A stretch of DNA of 64,000 nt from Rhizobiaceae bacterium (GCA_019635715.1 JAHBYY010000010.1:1-64000); one strand, 5' to 3'. Numbered from the stretch's first letter, positions 34,298-42,706 are shown. Notes: generated by a model not told the origin, from the letters alone. Translations and numbers: made by a program.

Positions 34298-37152
34298 GGG
34301 GATGTGTCGCCTTCATCGACAATCTCCGCCCCCTCCACCATGCTTCGCATGGTCCCCCTCCCCCGTGAACGGGGGAGGGGGACCGCCGAAGGCGGTGGAG
34401 GGGGCGTAGCCGATTGTTCCATCTCCCGGATCGCCGCCCGCAGCCGGCTCGGCGTCGCCGGCACCTTGGTCACCACGACGCCGGTGGCATGACGGATGGC
34501 GTTGAGGATCGCCGGCGCGGTGGGGATCAAAACGTGTTCGCCGAGCCCCTTGGCGCCGTAGGGGCCCTCGGGGTCGGGAACTTCCACGAGGATCGACTCG
34601 ATCGGCGGCACATCGCCGATCGTCGGGATCAGATAGTCGTGCAGGTTCTCCGTGCGGCCCGGAATATACTCCTCCATCAATGCGAGGCCGATGCCCTGCG
34701 CGATGCCGCCCTCGATCTGGCCCTCGACCAGCAGCGGGTTGATGGCGCGGCCGACATCATGCGCGGCGGTGATCCTGACCAGTTTCACCGTGCCGAGCCT
34801 GAGGTCGACCTCGAGCTCGGCGATCTGCGCGCCCCATCCATATTGCGCATAGGGAGTTCCCTGCCCCTTGGCATCGAGCGGGGAAGTGGGCGGGTCGTAG
34901 GTTTCCTGCGCGCGGAAGACCAGACCGTCGGCATCCGCCGGCAGCTCGGCAAGATCGAGCCGGCGCACCGCCTCGCCCTCGCGAACGATCAACTGGCTTG
35001 CGTCGACCGCGAGCGTGGCGGCCGGCGAAACGTTGGCGAAGCGCAGGATCGTCTCGCGCAGCGCCGAGGCGGCCTTCAATGCCGCCTTGCCGGTGACGAA
35101 GGTCTGGCGGGAGGCGGAGGTCTTGCCGGCGTCCGGCGTGACCCCCGTGTCGGCACCGACCAGTCGGAACCGCTCTAGCGGCAGGCCGAGCGCGTCGGCG
35201 GCGATCTGGGCGACCACCGTGTTCGCCCCCTGGCCGATGTCGACGGCGCCCTGATGCAGCACGACCATGCCGTCGGCAGCGATGCCGATGCGGATGGTCG
35301 AGGGGTTCGGCAGGGACGTGTTGCCGCAGCCATACCAGCAGGAGGCGACGCCGACGCCGCGCCGCGTCGGGCCGCCCGCCGCATTGAAACTCTCGGCTTC
35401 GGCCAGCGCCGACCGCCAGCGCGGCAGCAAGGCCTCCAGGCAGGCGACGATGCCGACGCCACCTTCCAGCCGCTGGCCGGTGACCGTCGTGGCGCCGTCG
35501 CGCAGCGCATTGGCGATGCGGAAGGCGAGCCGGTCGTGGCCCAGGCCGATCGCCAGATCGTCGTAGAGCGTTTCCTGCATGATGGTCGCCTGCGGCACGC
35601 CGAAGCCGCGGAAGGCGCCGGAGACCGGGCCGTTGGTGTGAATTGCGGTCCCGGTGGCGCGGTAGTTGGGCGTCGAATAGGGACCGGAGGCGTGGACCGG
35701 CACCCGGTTGGCGACCGTCGGGCCCCAGCTCGCATAGGCGCCGGTGTTGAACTCGCCGGAGAAGGCCATGCCGACGACGCGCCCCTGCGCGTCGACGCCG
35801 GCCGTCGCCTCGATGACCGCCGGATGGCGCTTTGTGGTGGAGGCCATGGATTCGCTTCGACTGTAGGCCAGGGCCGCAGGCCGGCCCGTCTTCAGCGCCA
35901 CCAGCCCGATCAGCGGCTGGACGGAGATGTCGAGCTTCGAGCCGAAGCCGCCGCCGGTCGCCGTCGGCACGATGCGCACGCGCTCGGGCGGCAGGCCGAG
36001 CAGCCTCGCAGTATCATCGCGGTCCATGTAGGGTGCCTGGGTGCAGGCCGTGACGACCAGCGTGTCGCCGTCCATCGCCGCGAAGCCGGCCTCCGGCTCG
36101 ATATAGGCGTGCTCGACGTAGCAGGTCTCGATGCGCCGCGTGGCGGTCAGCGCGGCGGCTTTCAGCGCGCCATCGGCATCGCCGCGCTCGACGCGGCCGC
36201 TGGTCAGCACATTGCCGGGCCGTCCCGGGTGCAGGTCGGCGGCGGCCCGCGCCTCGCCGGGTTCGAGCACATGGGCCAGCGGCTGCCAGGTGATCGGGAA
36301 GGCGTCGAGGTCGACGCCATCCACATCCGCGCTCTCGACGGCCAGCAGCGCCACCGCCTCGCCACGGAACCGCGCCACGCCTTCGGCGAGCGCCGGCTGG
36401 TCGGCGAAGGGCGGGATGACGCCGAAGCAGTTGCGGCCGGGAATGTCCGCCGCGGTGAAGATCGCGACGATGCCATGGGCGTCGCGGAATTTCTCCAGAT
36501 CGCCGAACTCGAAGCGGGCATGATGATGCGGCGAGCGCACCACCAGCACGCGCAACGCATCCGCCGGGAAGGAATCGCCGCCGAAGGCTTCGCCGCCCGT
36601 CACCTTGGGGATGCCGTCGAGACGCATCGCCGACGCGCCGACGGCCCGGCCCGCGCCGACCGCGTCGGCGGGCACGGAAGCGGGCCCGCCGCTGTTGCGG
36701 CCGGCTCCCATCACCGCCGCGATGATCTTGCGATAGCCGGTGCAGCGGCACAGCACGCCGCCGAGCGCATCCTTCACCTCGTCCTCGCAGGGCGCCGGAT
36801 TGCGCTCGAGCAGCGCCGTCGCGGCAACCAGCAGACCCGGTGTGCAGATACCGCATTGCGCCGCGCCATGCGCCAGGAACGAAGCCTGCAGGACGGAGAG
36901 CGCGCCGTTGGCCAGGCCCTCCACCGTCCGGACCCTGGCACCGGCAACGCTGGCAGCCGGAACGAGGCAGGCGCACACCGCCGCGCCGTCGATCATGACC
37001 GTGCAGGCGCCGCAGTCACCGGCGTCGCAACCGACCTTGGTGCCGGTCAGCCGCAATTCGTCGCGCAGGACGGCGGACAGGCGGCGCAGCGGCGGCACGT
37101 CGACGCTGACCGCCGCGCCGTTCACTTCGAAGGAAACCGCCGCCGGGTTCAT
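34294..37152 (-). CDS. Molybdenum hydroxylase: 2Fe-2S domain fused to the molybdopterin-binding subunit
   Basis: This is a 952-residue xanthine dehydrogenase-family protein. Residues 1-155 are a 2Fe-2S subunit with plant-type Cys 42, 47, 50 and 62 and a second set at Cys 100, 103, 135 and 137. From about residue 180 it is the Mo-cofactor subunit (RVVGMAFSGEFNTGAYASWG, AFRGFGVPQ, QGAVDIGQGANTV). The terminal GAKGLGEHVLIPTAP carries the active-site Glu. These two modules are usually separate genes, so the fusion is notable. It works with the FAD subunit at 37149-38009 to hydroxylate a heterocycle or aldehyde. The last 37 residues are Pro/Arg-rich and largely encoded by the palindrome at 34327-34406. 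Confidence 0.9.
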   Translation of the reverse strand: MNPAAVSFEVNGAAVSVDVPPLRRLSAVLRDELRLTGTKVGCDAGDCGACTVMIDGAAVCACLVPAASVAGARVRTVEGLANGALSVLQASFLAHGAAQCGICTPGLLVAATALLERNPAPCEDEVKDALGGVLCRCTGYRKIIAAVMGAGRNSGGPASVPADAVGAGRAVGASAMRLDGIPKVTGGEAFGGDSFPADALRVLVVRSPHHHARFEFGDLEKFRDAHGIVAIFTAADIPGRNCFGVIPPFADQPALAEGVARFRGEAVALLAVESADVDGVDLDAFPITWQPLAHVLEPGEARAAADLHPGRPGNVLTSGRVERGDADGALKAAALTATRRIETCYVEHAYIEPEAGFAAMDGDTLVVTACTQAPYMDRDDTARLLGLPPERVRIVPTATGGGFGSKLDISVQPLIGLVALKTGRPAALAYSRSESMASTTKRHPAVIEATAGVDAQGRVVGMAFSGEFNTGAYASWGPTVANRVPVHASGPYSTPNYRATGTAIHTNGPVSGAFRGFGVPQATIMQETLYDDLAIGLGHDRLAFRIANALRDGATTVTGQRLEGGVGIVACLEALLPRWRSALAEAESFNAAGGPTRRGVGVASCWYGCGNTSLPNPSTIRIGIAADGMVVLHQGAVDIGQGANTVVAQIAADALGLPLERFRLVGADTGVTPDAGKTSASRQTFVTGKAALKAASALRETILRFANVSPAATLAVDASQLIVREGEAVRRLDLAELPADADGLVFRAQETYDPPTSPLDAKGQGTPYAQYGWGAQIAELEVDLRLGTVKLVRITAAHDVGRAINPLLVEGQIEGGIAQGIGLALMEEYIPGRTENLHDYLIPTIGDVPPIESILVEVPDPEGPYGAKGLGEHVLIPTAPAILNAIRHATGVVVTKVPATPSRLRAAIREMEQSATPPPPPSAVPLPRSRGRGTMRSMVEGAEIVDEGDTSP
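34327..34406. repeat. Family A palindrome inside a coding sequence
   Basis: This 80-bp inverted repeat has CGCCCCCTCCACC at one end and GGTGGAGGGGGCG at the other, with CCCCCTCCCCCGTGAACGGG across its centre. The reading frame of the 952-residue hydroxylase fusion passes through it, so it encodes part of residues 916-952. It shares its ends with the intergenic copy at 3866-3996. Confidence 0.85.
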
Positions 37153-38009
37153 GCAGCCCTCGCTGCCGGGCGCGCGGCCGCCGCCTGGGCGACCGCCCTG
37201 GCGACGATCTCGCGCGCCGCGTCGAGCCGGTAGTCGGCGCCGCCGCGGACGTCGTCGATGGGGGAGAGTTCGTCGAGCGGCGCCGATGCCAGTATGTCAT
37301 CCAGTTGCGGGCCGACGCGGGTGCCGACGATGGACCTTTCCATCCCGGCAAGGCGCTGCGCGACGGCCGAACATGCGCCGACCGCAATCGCCGCCTCGGT
37401 GACGATGCTGGCGCGGTCGACCGCGATCCGCGCCGCCGCCATGGCAATCGAGATCACCAGATAGCGCCGCGCGCCGAGCTTGACGAATGCGGAGCGACCC
37501 GAGCACGCGGTCTTCGGAACATGGATGGCGGTGATCAGTTCGTCCGGCCGGATCGCGGTGCGCCGGTTGCCGAGCAGGAATTCCGGAAGCGACAGCATGC
37601 GGCTGCCGTGAAGCGAACGCAGTTCGACCTGCGCGTCGAGCACCAGCAGCGGCGGTGTGCCATCGGCGGCCGGCGAGGCATTGCACAGGTTTCCGGCCAC
37701 GGTCCCGACGTTCTGGATCTGGATCGCGCCGACCTCACGTGCCGCCTGCCGCAGCGCGTCGAACGCCGGGGGCGGCGCCGCATTCGCCATATCCGTCCAG
37801 GTCGTGCGGGCGCCGATCACCCAATGGCCGGCGCTTTCGACGATCCCGCGCAGCCCTGGCAGCCCGTTGAGATCGAGCACATTTTCGCGGATCGGCCGTG
37901 CGCCCTGGGCCGGATAGAAGTCCGTCCCGCCGGCGAGCAGCCGCCAGCGGTCCCGGGAGAGCAGAATCAGGGCTTCGTCTACCGATCTCGGTTTCGCGTA
38001 GCGGGTCAC
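37149..38009 (-). CDS. FAD-binding subunit of the molybdenum hydroxylase
   Basis: This is a 286-residue CoxM/NdhF-type flavoprotein. RLLAGGTDFYPAQGARP is the FAD pyrophosphate loop, QIQNVGTVAGNLCNASPAAD is the second FAD motif, and a CO_deh_flav_C domain follows. It passes electrons from the iron-sulfur clusters to an acceptor. The start is a GTG at 38009 with GAAAGG upstream. It is first in the six-gene operon and overlaps the Mo/2Fe-2S fusion gene by 4 bp. Confidence 0.9.
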   Translation of the reverse strand: MTRYAKPRSVDEALILLSRDRWRLLAGGTDFYPAQGARPIRENVLDLNGLPGLRGIVESAGHWVIGARTTWTDMANAAPPPAFDALRQAAREVGAIQIQNVGTVAGNLCNASPAADGTPPLLVLDAQVELRSLHGSRMLSLPEFLLGNRRTAIRPDELITAIHVPKTACSGRSAFVKLGARRYLVISIAMAAARIAVDRASIVTEAAIAVGACSAVAQRLAGMERSIVGTRVGPQLDDILASAPLDELSPIDDVRGGADYRLDAAREIVARAVAQAAAARPAARAA

Positions 38010-38047
38010 GCAATGCCTTTCGGGGATCGTACAGACCCGGAAAATTC

Positions 38048-38064
38048 ATTCGTATGCAAACAAT
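38048..38064. promoter_or_regulatory. Candidate MarR-type operator between the hydroxylase operon and pncA
   Basis: ATTCGTATGCAAACAAT is an AT-rich, only partly symmetric site (ATT...AAT ends) in the 196-bp gap between two divergent genes, 39 bp upstream of the FAD-subunit gene. Its size and position would suit the operon's MarR protein, but symmetry is weak and there is no second copy. Confidence 0.25.
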
Positions 38065-38205
38065 ATCAGCGACAGCGGCGTTGTCAAAGAGGGTTCGCGC
38101 GTGTCTTTTGTGACGGCCGGCCGAACGCCGAAGACCCGGGCTTGACGGCCGGAGGCGAAGCGTCGACGCTCACGGCCACGCCCGTTTTCCGCCATTGGAG
38201 GCCGC

Positions 38206-38805
38206 ATGAGCCAGAACGCCCTCGTGGTGATCGACGTCCAGAACGATTTCTGCCCCGGCGGCGCGCTCGCCGTGGCCGGAGGCGATGCGATCGTGCCGCT
38301 GGTCAACCGGCTGATCACCAGCTTCGACCACGTCGTATTGACGCAGGACTGGCATCCGGCCGGCCATTCGAGCTTCGCCTCCAGCCATGACGGCCGCAGG
38401 CCCTTCGAGACCATCGCCATGCCCTACGGTGCGCAAACCCTGTGGCCGGACCACTGCATGCAGGGGACGAGCGGCGCCGACTTCCACCCGTCGCTGGATT
38501 GGACCCGCGCCGAACTGGTCATCCGCAAGGGTTTTCGAGCCGGGATCGACAGCTATTCGGCGTTCTTCGAGAACGATCGCGCCACGCCGACCGGGCTTGC
38601 CGGCTATCTGCGCGAGCGCGGCATCGCAGACCTCACGCTCGTCGGCCTGGCGACCGACTATTGCGTCGCCTTCTCGGCAATCGACGCGGCTCGACTCGGC
38701 TTCGGCGTCACGGTCCGGCTGGAGGCATGCCGGGCGATCGATCTCGGCGGATCGCTGGACAGGGCCCTCGCCTCGATGAGGGAGGTGGGAGTCGGCCTGG
38801 AATAG
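38206..38805 (+). CDS. pncA: Nicotinamidase (bifunctional nicotinamidase/pyrazinamidase)
   Basis: This 199-residue isochorismatase-superfamily hydrolase converts nicotinamide to nicotinate and ammonia. Motifs are VVIDVQNDFCPGGALAV (catalytic Asp), TQDWHPAGHSSFAS (metal-binding His), LWPDHCMQGTSGADFHP, VIRKGF (catalytic Lys) and LVGLATDYCVAFSA (nucleophilic Cys). It is divergent from the hydroxylase/hydroxynicotinate-reductase operon, which could use its product. pncB (46601-47905) offers the NAD-salvage alternative. The ATG at 38206 is preceded by GGAGG. Confidence 0.95.
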   Translation: MSQNALVVIDVQNDFCPGGALAVAGGDAIVPLVNRLITSFDHVVLTQDWHPAGHSSFASSHDGRRPFETIAMPYGAQTLWPDHCMQGTSGADFHPSLDWTRAELVIRKGFRAGIDSYSAFFENDRATPTGLAGYLRERGIADLTLVGLATDYCVAFSAIDAARLGFGVTVRLEACRAIDLGGSLDRALASMREVGVGLE

Positions 38806-38810
38806 AGGCC

Positions 38811-39020
38811 GGCGACAGTTTTGCCCCGCCCACCCGAGAAACCGAAAACCGTCCGCGTGAGGTCGAGGGCCGAACGGAATCGCAGGGGACAGTTTTACTC
38901 CGTCCCCCCGGACAACCCGAAACCGGCTCATGAAGTTCGCGGCCGAGACGACGCAGGTGCCGGGGACCGTTTACCTTCTGCGGCCCGCATGACTTCCGGG
39001 CGTTGCGGCCTGTCTGCCGA
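38811..39020. repeat. Family B repeat block downstream of pncA
   Basis: Two modules seen at 12290-12579 recur here: ACCGAAAACCGTCCGCGTGA with GGTCGAGGGCCGAACGG (about 38839-38877), and GGCTCATGAAGTTCGCGGCC followed by GAGACGACGCAGG (about 38927-38960). Each is bordered by GGGGACAGTTTTACTC- or GGGGACCGTTTACC-like ends. No coding potential is seen. With the next two blocks it fills the 600-bp gap between pncA and livF. Confidence 0.7.
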
Positions 39021-39054
39021 AAGAAGGTAATACCAACGTCCTGAATGATTGACC

Positions 39055-39250
39055 GTTGTTGGCGCGGGGAAGTTCCGGCATGGATCCTCGGGTCGCGCAC
39101 CCGCTTCGCGCGTGCTTGCCCGTGGATGACGAATTGAGATGGGCTGCTGCAAGCCGCAAACGTCCGGGAGTTGCGGCCAAGCCCTGTTGCATTCGTCATT
39201 CTCGGGCAAGCCCGAGCGGAGCGAAGGGCGCGACCCGAGAATCCATGCCT
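39055..39250. repeat. Inverted repeat pair with GGATCCTCGGGTCGCGC motif (family C)
   Basis: ATGGATCCTCGGGTCGCGCA (39079-39098) runs to GGATGACGAA (39123-39132). It is mirrored by TTCGTCATTCTCGGGCAAGC (39193-39212) running to GGGCGCGACCCGAGAATCCA (39226-39245). The spacer is about 60 bp. Such 'ctcgggtc...gatgacga' palindromes are familiar from rhizobial intergenic DNA. No gene is apparent. Confidence 0.65.
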
Positions 39251-39295
39251 GACCCTGTCCGCGCCACCGACGGTCAAAGCTCAGGGCCTCTGGTA

Positions 39296-39390
39296 TGAAA
39301 CTCTCCCCTGCGCTTCCCGGTCGGCCCTCGACCTCATGCAGACGGTTTTCGGGTCGTCAGGGAGTCGGGGTAAAACTGTCCCCTGCGATC
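39296..39390. repeat. Family B repeat, reverse orientation
   Basis: This is the reverse complement of the first family B module: GGCCCTCGACCTCATGCAGA with CGGTTTTCGGGT, ending in GTAAAACTGTCCCCTGCG. It lies just before the end of livF and bounds the repeat cluster downstream of pncA. Confidence 0.7.
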
Positions 39391-39406
39391 AATCGTCAAC
39401 GCCAAT

Positions 39407-40114
39407 TCACCCCACCCCGACATAACGACGCACCAGAGCCGGGTCGCCGCGCAGCGTGGCGATCTCGACCGTATCGCGGTTGCGGCCGTTCTCGATGAAG
39501 GTCACGCGGTCGGCGATCGACAGGACCGCGTCGATGCGCTGCTCGACGAGGATGGTCGAGACGCCGCGTCCCTTCAACGTTGCGACCGTTTCGCGGATGC
39601 GGGCGATCATCGACGGCTGCAGGCCCTCGGTCGGCTCGTCGAGCAGCAGCACCTCGGGTTCGAGGCAGAGCGCGCGCGCCATGGCGAGCATCTGCTGCTC
39701 GCCGCCCGACAAGGTTCCCGAGCGCTGGCCGAGCCGCTCGCGCAGCAGCGGGAAAAGCTGGAGCACGCCGTCCCGCGTCGCCGCGCCCCTGCCGCGTGCC
39801 ATCAGGCCGATCTCGAGATTTTCGGCGACGGTCATCTCGGCGAACAGCCGGCGCCCCTGCGGGACATAGGCGACGCCGGCCTTCGGCACGTCATGGGCGG
39901 GCAGCGCCGCGAGATCGCGGCCGGCCAAGACGACCGAGCCCGAGGTGGCGCGCACCAGGCCCATGATCGCCTTCAGGGTCGTCGTCTTGCCGGCGCCGTT
40001 GCGCCCGAGAAGGCAATGGACCTCGCTCTTCTCCAGCGTCAGATCGAGCCCGTGCAGGACCTGCACCTCGCCATAGGCGCAGTGCAGGCCACGGATCTCC
40101 AGCGCCGCCGTCAT
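39407..40114 (-). CDS. livF: Branched-chain amino acid-type ABC transporter ATP-binding protein (LivF)
   Basis: This is a 235-residue ATPase. Walker A is LLGRNGAGKTTTLKAIMG, the signature LSGGEQQMLAMARAL, Walker B VLLLDEPTEGLQP and the H-loop ILVEQRI. The YVPQGRRLFAEMTVAENLEI block is typical of LivF. It is the last gene of the importer operon and overlaps livG by 4 bp. LivFG power import of amino acids, amides or aromatic acids. The substrate here is undefined, but its position next to an N-heterocycle locus makes a heterocyclic acid possible. Confidence 0.93.
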   Translation of the reverse strand: MTAALEIRGLHCAYGEVQVLHGLDLTLEKSEVHCLLGRNGAGKTTTLKAIMGLVRATSGSVVLAGRDLAALPAHDVPKAGVAYVPQGRRLFAEMTVAENLEIGLMARGRGAATRDGVLQLFPLLRERLGQRSGTLSGGEQQMLAMARALCLEPEVLLLDEPTEGLQPSMIARIRETVATLKGRGVSTILVEQRIDAVLSIADRVTFIENGRNRDTVEIATLRGDPALVRRYVGVG

Positions 40115-40839
40115 GGCGCGGGTGCTCCGAGATAGGCTTGCTGCACCGCCGCATCGGCGCGAATCTCGTCCGGCGTACCTTCCGCGAGCGTCCGTCCGGC
40201 ATTCAGGACGGTGATGCGGTCGGCCAGCGCCATGACCACCTGCATGTTGTGCTCGATGAGCAGCACCGTTGCCTGGCGCGCGATGTCGCGGATCAGCGCG
40301 AGGAAGCCGTCGATCTCGCCGTCGGACAGGCCCTGCGTCGGCTCGTCGAGGATGAGCAGGCGCGGCTCGAGCGCGATGCCCATCGCGACCTCCAGCAGCC
40401 GCTGATGGCCATAGGACAGCGATCCGGCGATGGTCCCGGCGCGGTCGGCAAGCCCGGTACGCGACAATGCGTCCATAACCCCGGTCCGCAGGCCGGCGAT
40501 GCCGCCCCGGTCTGCAATGCGCCGCTGCACGGACAGGGCGACATTGTCGAAGGCCGACAGATTGGCGAAGACGCTGGTGATCTGGAACGTGTAGCCGATG
40601 CCGAGCCGCACCCGCTGATGCGCCGGCAGGGCGGTGATGTCCTGCCCGTCGAACCGGATGGTCCCGGCGCTCGGCGCGATGCGGCCGCAGACGAGGCTGA
40701 CGAAGGTCGTCTTGCCGGCGCCGTTGGGGCCGATCACGGCGCGGATCTCGCCGGCCCGCAGCGCGAAATCCACGCCGTCGACGGCGCGCAGGCCGCCATA
40801 GTGCTTCGCCAGCCCGTGCGTCGTCAGCAGCGCCGTCAC
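40111..40839 (-). CDS. livG: Branched-chain amino acid-type ABC transporter ATP-binding protein (LivG)
   Basis: This is a 242-residue ATPase. Walker A is VIGPNGAGKTTFVSLVCG (about residues 36-53), GIGYTFQITSVFANLSAFDN is the LivG-type Q-loop region, and the signature is the variant LSYGHQRLLEVAMGI. Walker B is LLILDEPTQGLSD and the H-loop LLIEHNM. I use the GTG at 40839, which overlaps the livM stop (GTGA); the frame remains open far upstream but only as a shadow of livM. Confidence 0.92.
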   Translation of the reverse strand: MTALLTTHGLAKHYGGLRAVDGVDFALRAGEIRAVIGPNGAGKTTFVSLVCGRIAPSAGTIRFDGQDITALPAHQRVRLGIGYTFQITSVFANLSAFDNVALSVQRRIADRGGIAGLRTGVMDALSRTGLADRAGTIAGSLSYGHQRLLEVAMGIALEPRLLILDEPTQGLSDGEIDGFLALIRDIARQATVLLIEHNMQVVMALADRITVLNAGRTLAEGTPDEIRADAAVQQAYLGAPAP

Positions 40840-41828
40840 GGCAGCCAGCCCGCCCAGCGCTGGCGGAGCGTGCCGAGCAGGCCTCTCGGGAAGAACAGCA
40901 CCAGCAGGATCAGCGCGAGCCCCACCACGCCGAGATGGCTGAACCGCCAGTCCGGCAGCCAGGCCTTGAGAACGTCGTTGGAGCCGTCGACGAGATAATA
41001 CATCAGCAGCGTGCCGATGAGAGGCCCGAGCGTCGTTGCGCTGCCGCCGAGCAACACCCAGAGCAGCGGCAGGATCGAATACTGGATGCCGGCGAAGCTC
41101 GACCCGACATAGCCGAACAGGATGGCGTAGGTGGCGCCGGCCGCTGCGCAGATCGTACCCGAGATCACCACCGCCGACAGCTTGTTGCGGAAGGTGTCGT
41201 AACCCAGCATCCGCGTGCGCTCCTCGTTTTCGCGGATCGCCACCAGCACACGGCCGAAGCGCGACCGCACGATCGCCAGCGTGGCAGAGAGCACGATGGC
41301 GAACAGCGCCAGCGCGGTCAGGTAGCGGGTCGCCGGATCGGTGAAGTCCAGCCGCCATGGGCCAAGATCGAGGCTGCGCTGCGCCTGCGCGATGACGAGG
41401 CCCTCGTCGCCGCGCGTCCATTGGCCGAAATAGAGCACCGCGAGCGCCAGCGCCTGCGCAAACATCATGGTGACGATCATGAAGGCGACGCCGCTGGTGC
41501 GCAGCGCCAGCAGCCCGACGGCCAGCGCGAGCACCAGGCCGCAGACGATGCCGGTGCTGAAGGCGGCGGGCACGCCCCAGCCGAGATGGACCATCGGCAG
41601 GCCGGCGCCATAGAGGCCGGCGGCGAAGAACATGGCATGACCGAGGCTGAGCAGGCCGACATAGCCGAACAGCAGATTGTAGCCCATCGCGAAGACGGCA
41701 AGCACCAGGATGCGGGCGAAGACGCCGTGATGATAGTCGGGAAGCACGAAATTGAGCAGCAGCAGGCCGGCGACCACGCCCACATGCAGGCTCCAGACCG
41801 GACCCTCTGCGGAACGCCCGCCGCTCAC
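40836..41828 (-). CDS. livM: Branched-chain amino acid-type ABC transporter permease (LivM)
   Basis: This 330-residue inner-membrane permease has about nine to ten hydrophobic segments. Family landmarks are AMGYNLLFGYVGLLSLGHAM and IRENEERTRMLGYDTFRNKL, followed by a terminal LFFPRGLLGTLRQRW. The start is a GTG at 41828 overlapping the livH stop by 4 bp, and the gene overlaps livG at its other end. It forms the channel with LivH. Confidence 0.92.
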   Translation of the reverse strand: MSGGRSAEGPVWSLHVGVVAGLLLLNFVLPDYHHGVFARILVLAVFAMGYNLLFGYVGLLSLGHAMFFAAGLYGAGLPMVHLGWGVPAAFSTGIVCGLVLALAVGLLALRTSGVAFMIVTMMFAQALALAVLYFGQWTRGDEGLVIAQAQRSLDLGPWRLDFTDPATRYLTALALFAIVLSATLAIVRSRFGRVLVAIRENEERTRMLGYDTFRNKLSAVVISGTICAAAGATYAILFGYVGSSFAGIQYSILPLLWVLLGGSATTLGPLIGTLLMYYLVDGSNDVLKAWLPDWRFSHLGVVGLALILLVLFFPRGLLGTLRQRWAGWLP

Positions 41829-42706
41829 CGCGCAGCCGTCCCGAACAGGCCCTGCGGGCGGAAGACGAGGACCATGGCGACGACAAGCGTGGCGATGATC
41901 TTGGCCAGCGTCGGCGAGAAGAACATCGAGACGATGCCGTCGGAGAGCCCGATCAGCAGGGCGGCGACGAGCGTGCCGCGCAGCGATCCCAGCCCGCCGA
42001 TGATGACGACGATGAAGGACAGCAGCAGCGGGTCGAGCCCCATCAGATAGTGGGCCTGGCTGATCGGCACGATCAGCACCGCCGCGATCGCCGCCAGCAT
42101 GGCGCCGAGCGCGAAGACCCCGGCATAGACGCGGTCGACGGCAATGCCGAAGGCCTGCGCCGTCTCGCGGTCGTATTGCGTGGCGCGCATCACCAGCCCT
42201 ATCCTCGTGCGGGTCAGCACGAACCAGGTGGCGAGCAACAGCACGGCCGAGGAGGCGATCACCGAGAGCTTGTAGCCGGAATAGCCGAACCAGGGCAGCA
42301 GAACGCGATAGCTGAACGGCGCCGGCACCGGTCTCGCCTCCGGGCCGTAGAGCGTCAGGGCGGCCTGCTGCAGCAGGTAGAGCAGGCCGATGGTGGCGAC
42401 GATGGTGGCCTCGGGATCGTAGTCGAGGCGCCGCAGCACCAGACGTTCGGCGCACAGCGCGATCGCTCCGACGATCAGCGGACTGATCACCAGGGCCGCC
42501 AGGAAGCCGAGCGCGGGATGCCCGGTGACGAGCGACGCCACCCACCAGGCGATGACGGCGCCGAGCATGTAGAATTCGCCGTGGGCGACGTTGACCACCC
42601 GCATGACGCCGAAGACCAGCGACAGGCCGAGCGCCATCAGCGCCAGCACCGCGGAAGTGACCAGGCCTTCGAGAGCGGCGAGAAGAAGGTGCGGACCGAA
42701 GGCCAT
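41825..42706 (-). CDS. livH: Branched-chain amino acid-type ABC transporter permease (LivH)
   Basis: This 293-residue permease has about eight TM segments. LivH motifs are LGLSLVFGVMRVVNVAHGEF, IGLVMRATQYDRETAQAFGI and FIVVIIGGLGSLRGTLVAAL. Its ATG (42706) immediately follows the stop of a RelE/ParE-like toxin gene with no intervening base, so the importer's four downstream genes are transcribed through the toxin-antitoxin pair. Confidence 0.93.
   Translation of the reverse strand: MAFGPHLLLAALEGLVTSAVLALMALGLSLVFGVMRVVNVAHGEFYMLGAVIAWWVASLVTGHPALGFLAALVISPLIVGAIALCAERLVLRRLDYDPEATIVATIGLLYLLQQAALTLYGPEARPVPAPFSYRVLLPWFGYSGYKLSVIASSAVLLLATWFVLTRTRIGLVMRATQYDRETAQAFGIAVDRVYAGVFALGAMLAAIAAVLIVPISQAHYLMGLDPLLLSFIVVIIGGLGSLRGTLVAALLIGLSDGIVSMFFSPTLAKIIATLVVAMVLVFRPQGLFGTAAR

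Noticed and set aside
35254..37233. A plus-strand open frame of about 659 codons
   Set aside because: It is antisense to the molybdenum hydroxylase fusion, which has all family motifs. The shadow protein has no recognisable domain.
38811..39390. Possible CRISPR array or small genes in the pncA-livF gap
   Set aside because: The repeats differ in sequence, length, orientation and spacing, with no unique spacers of constant size. The short frames change with each repeat and have no conserved product.
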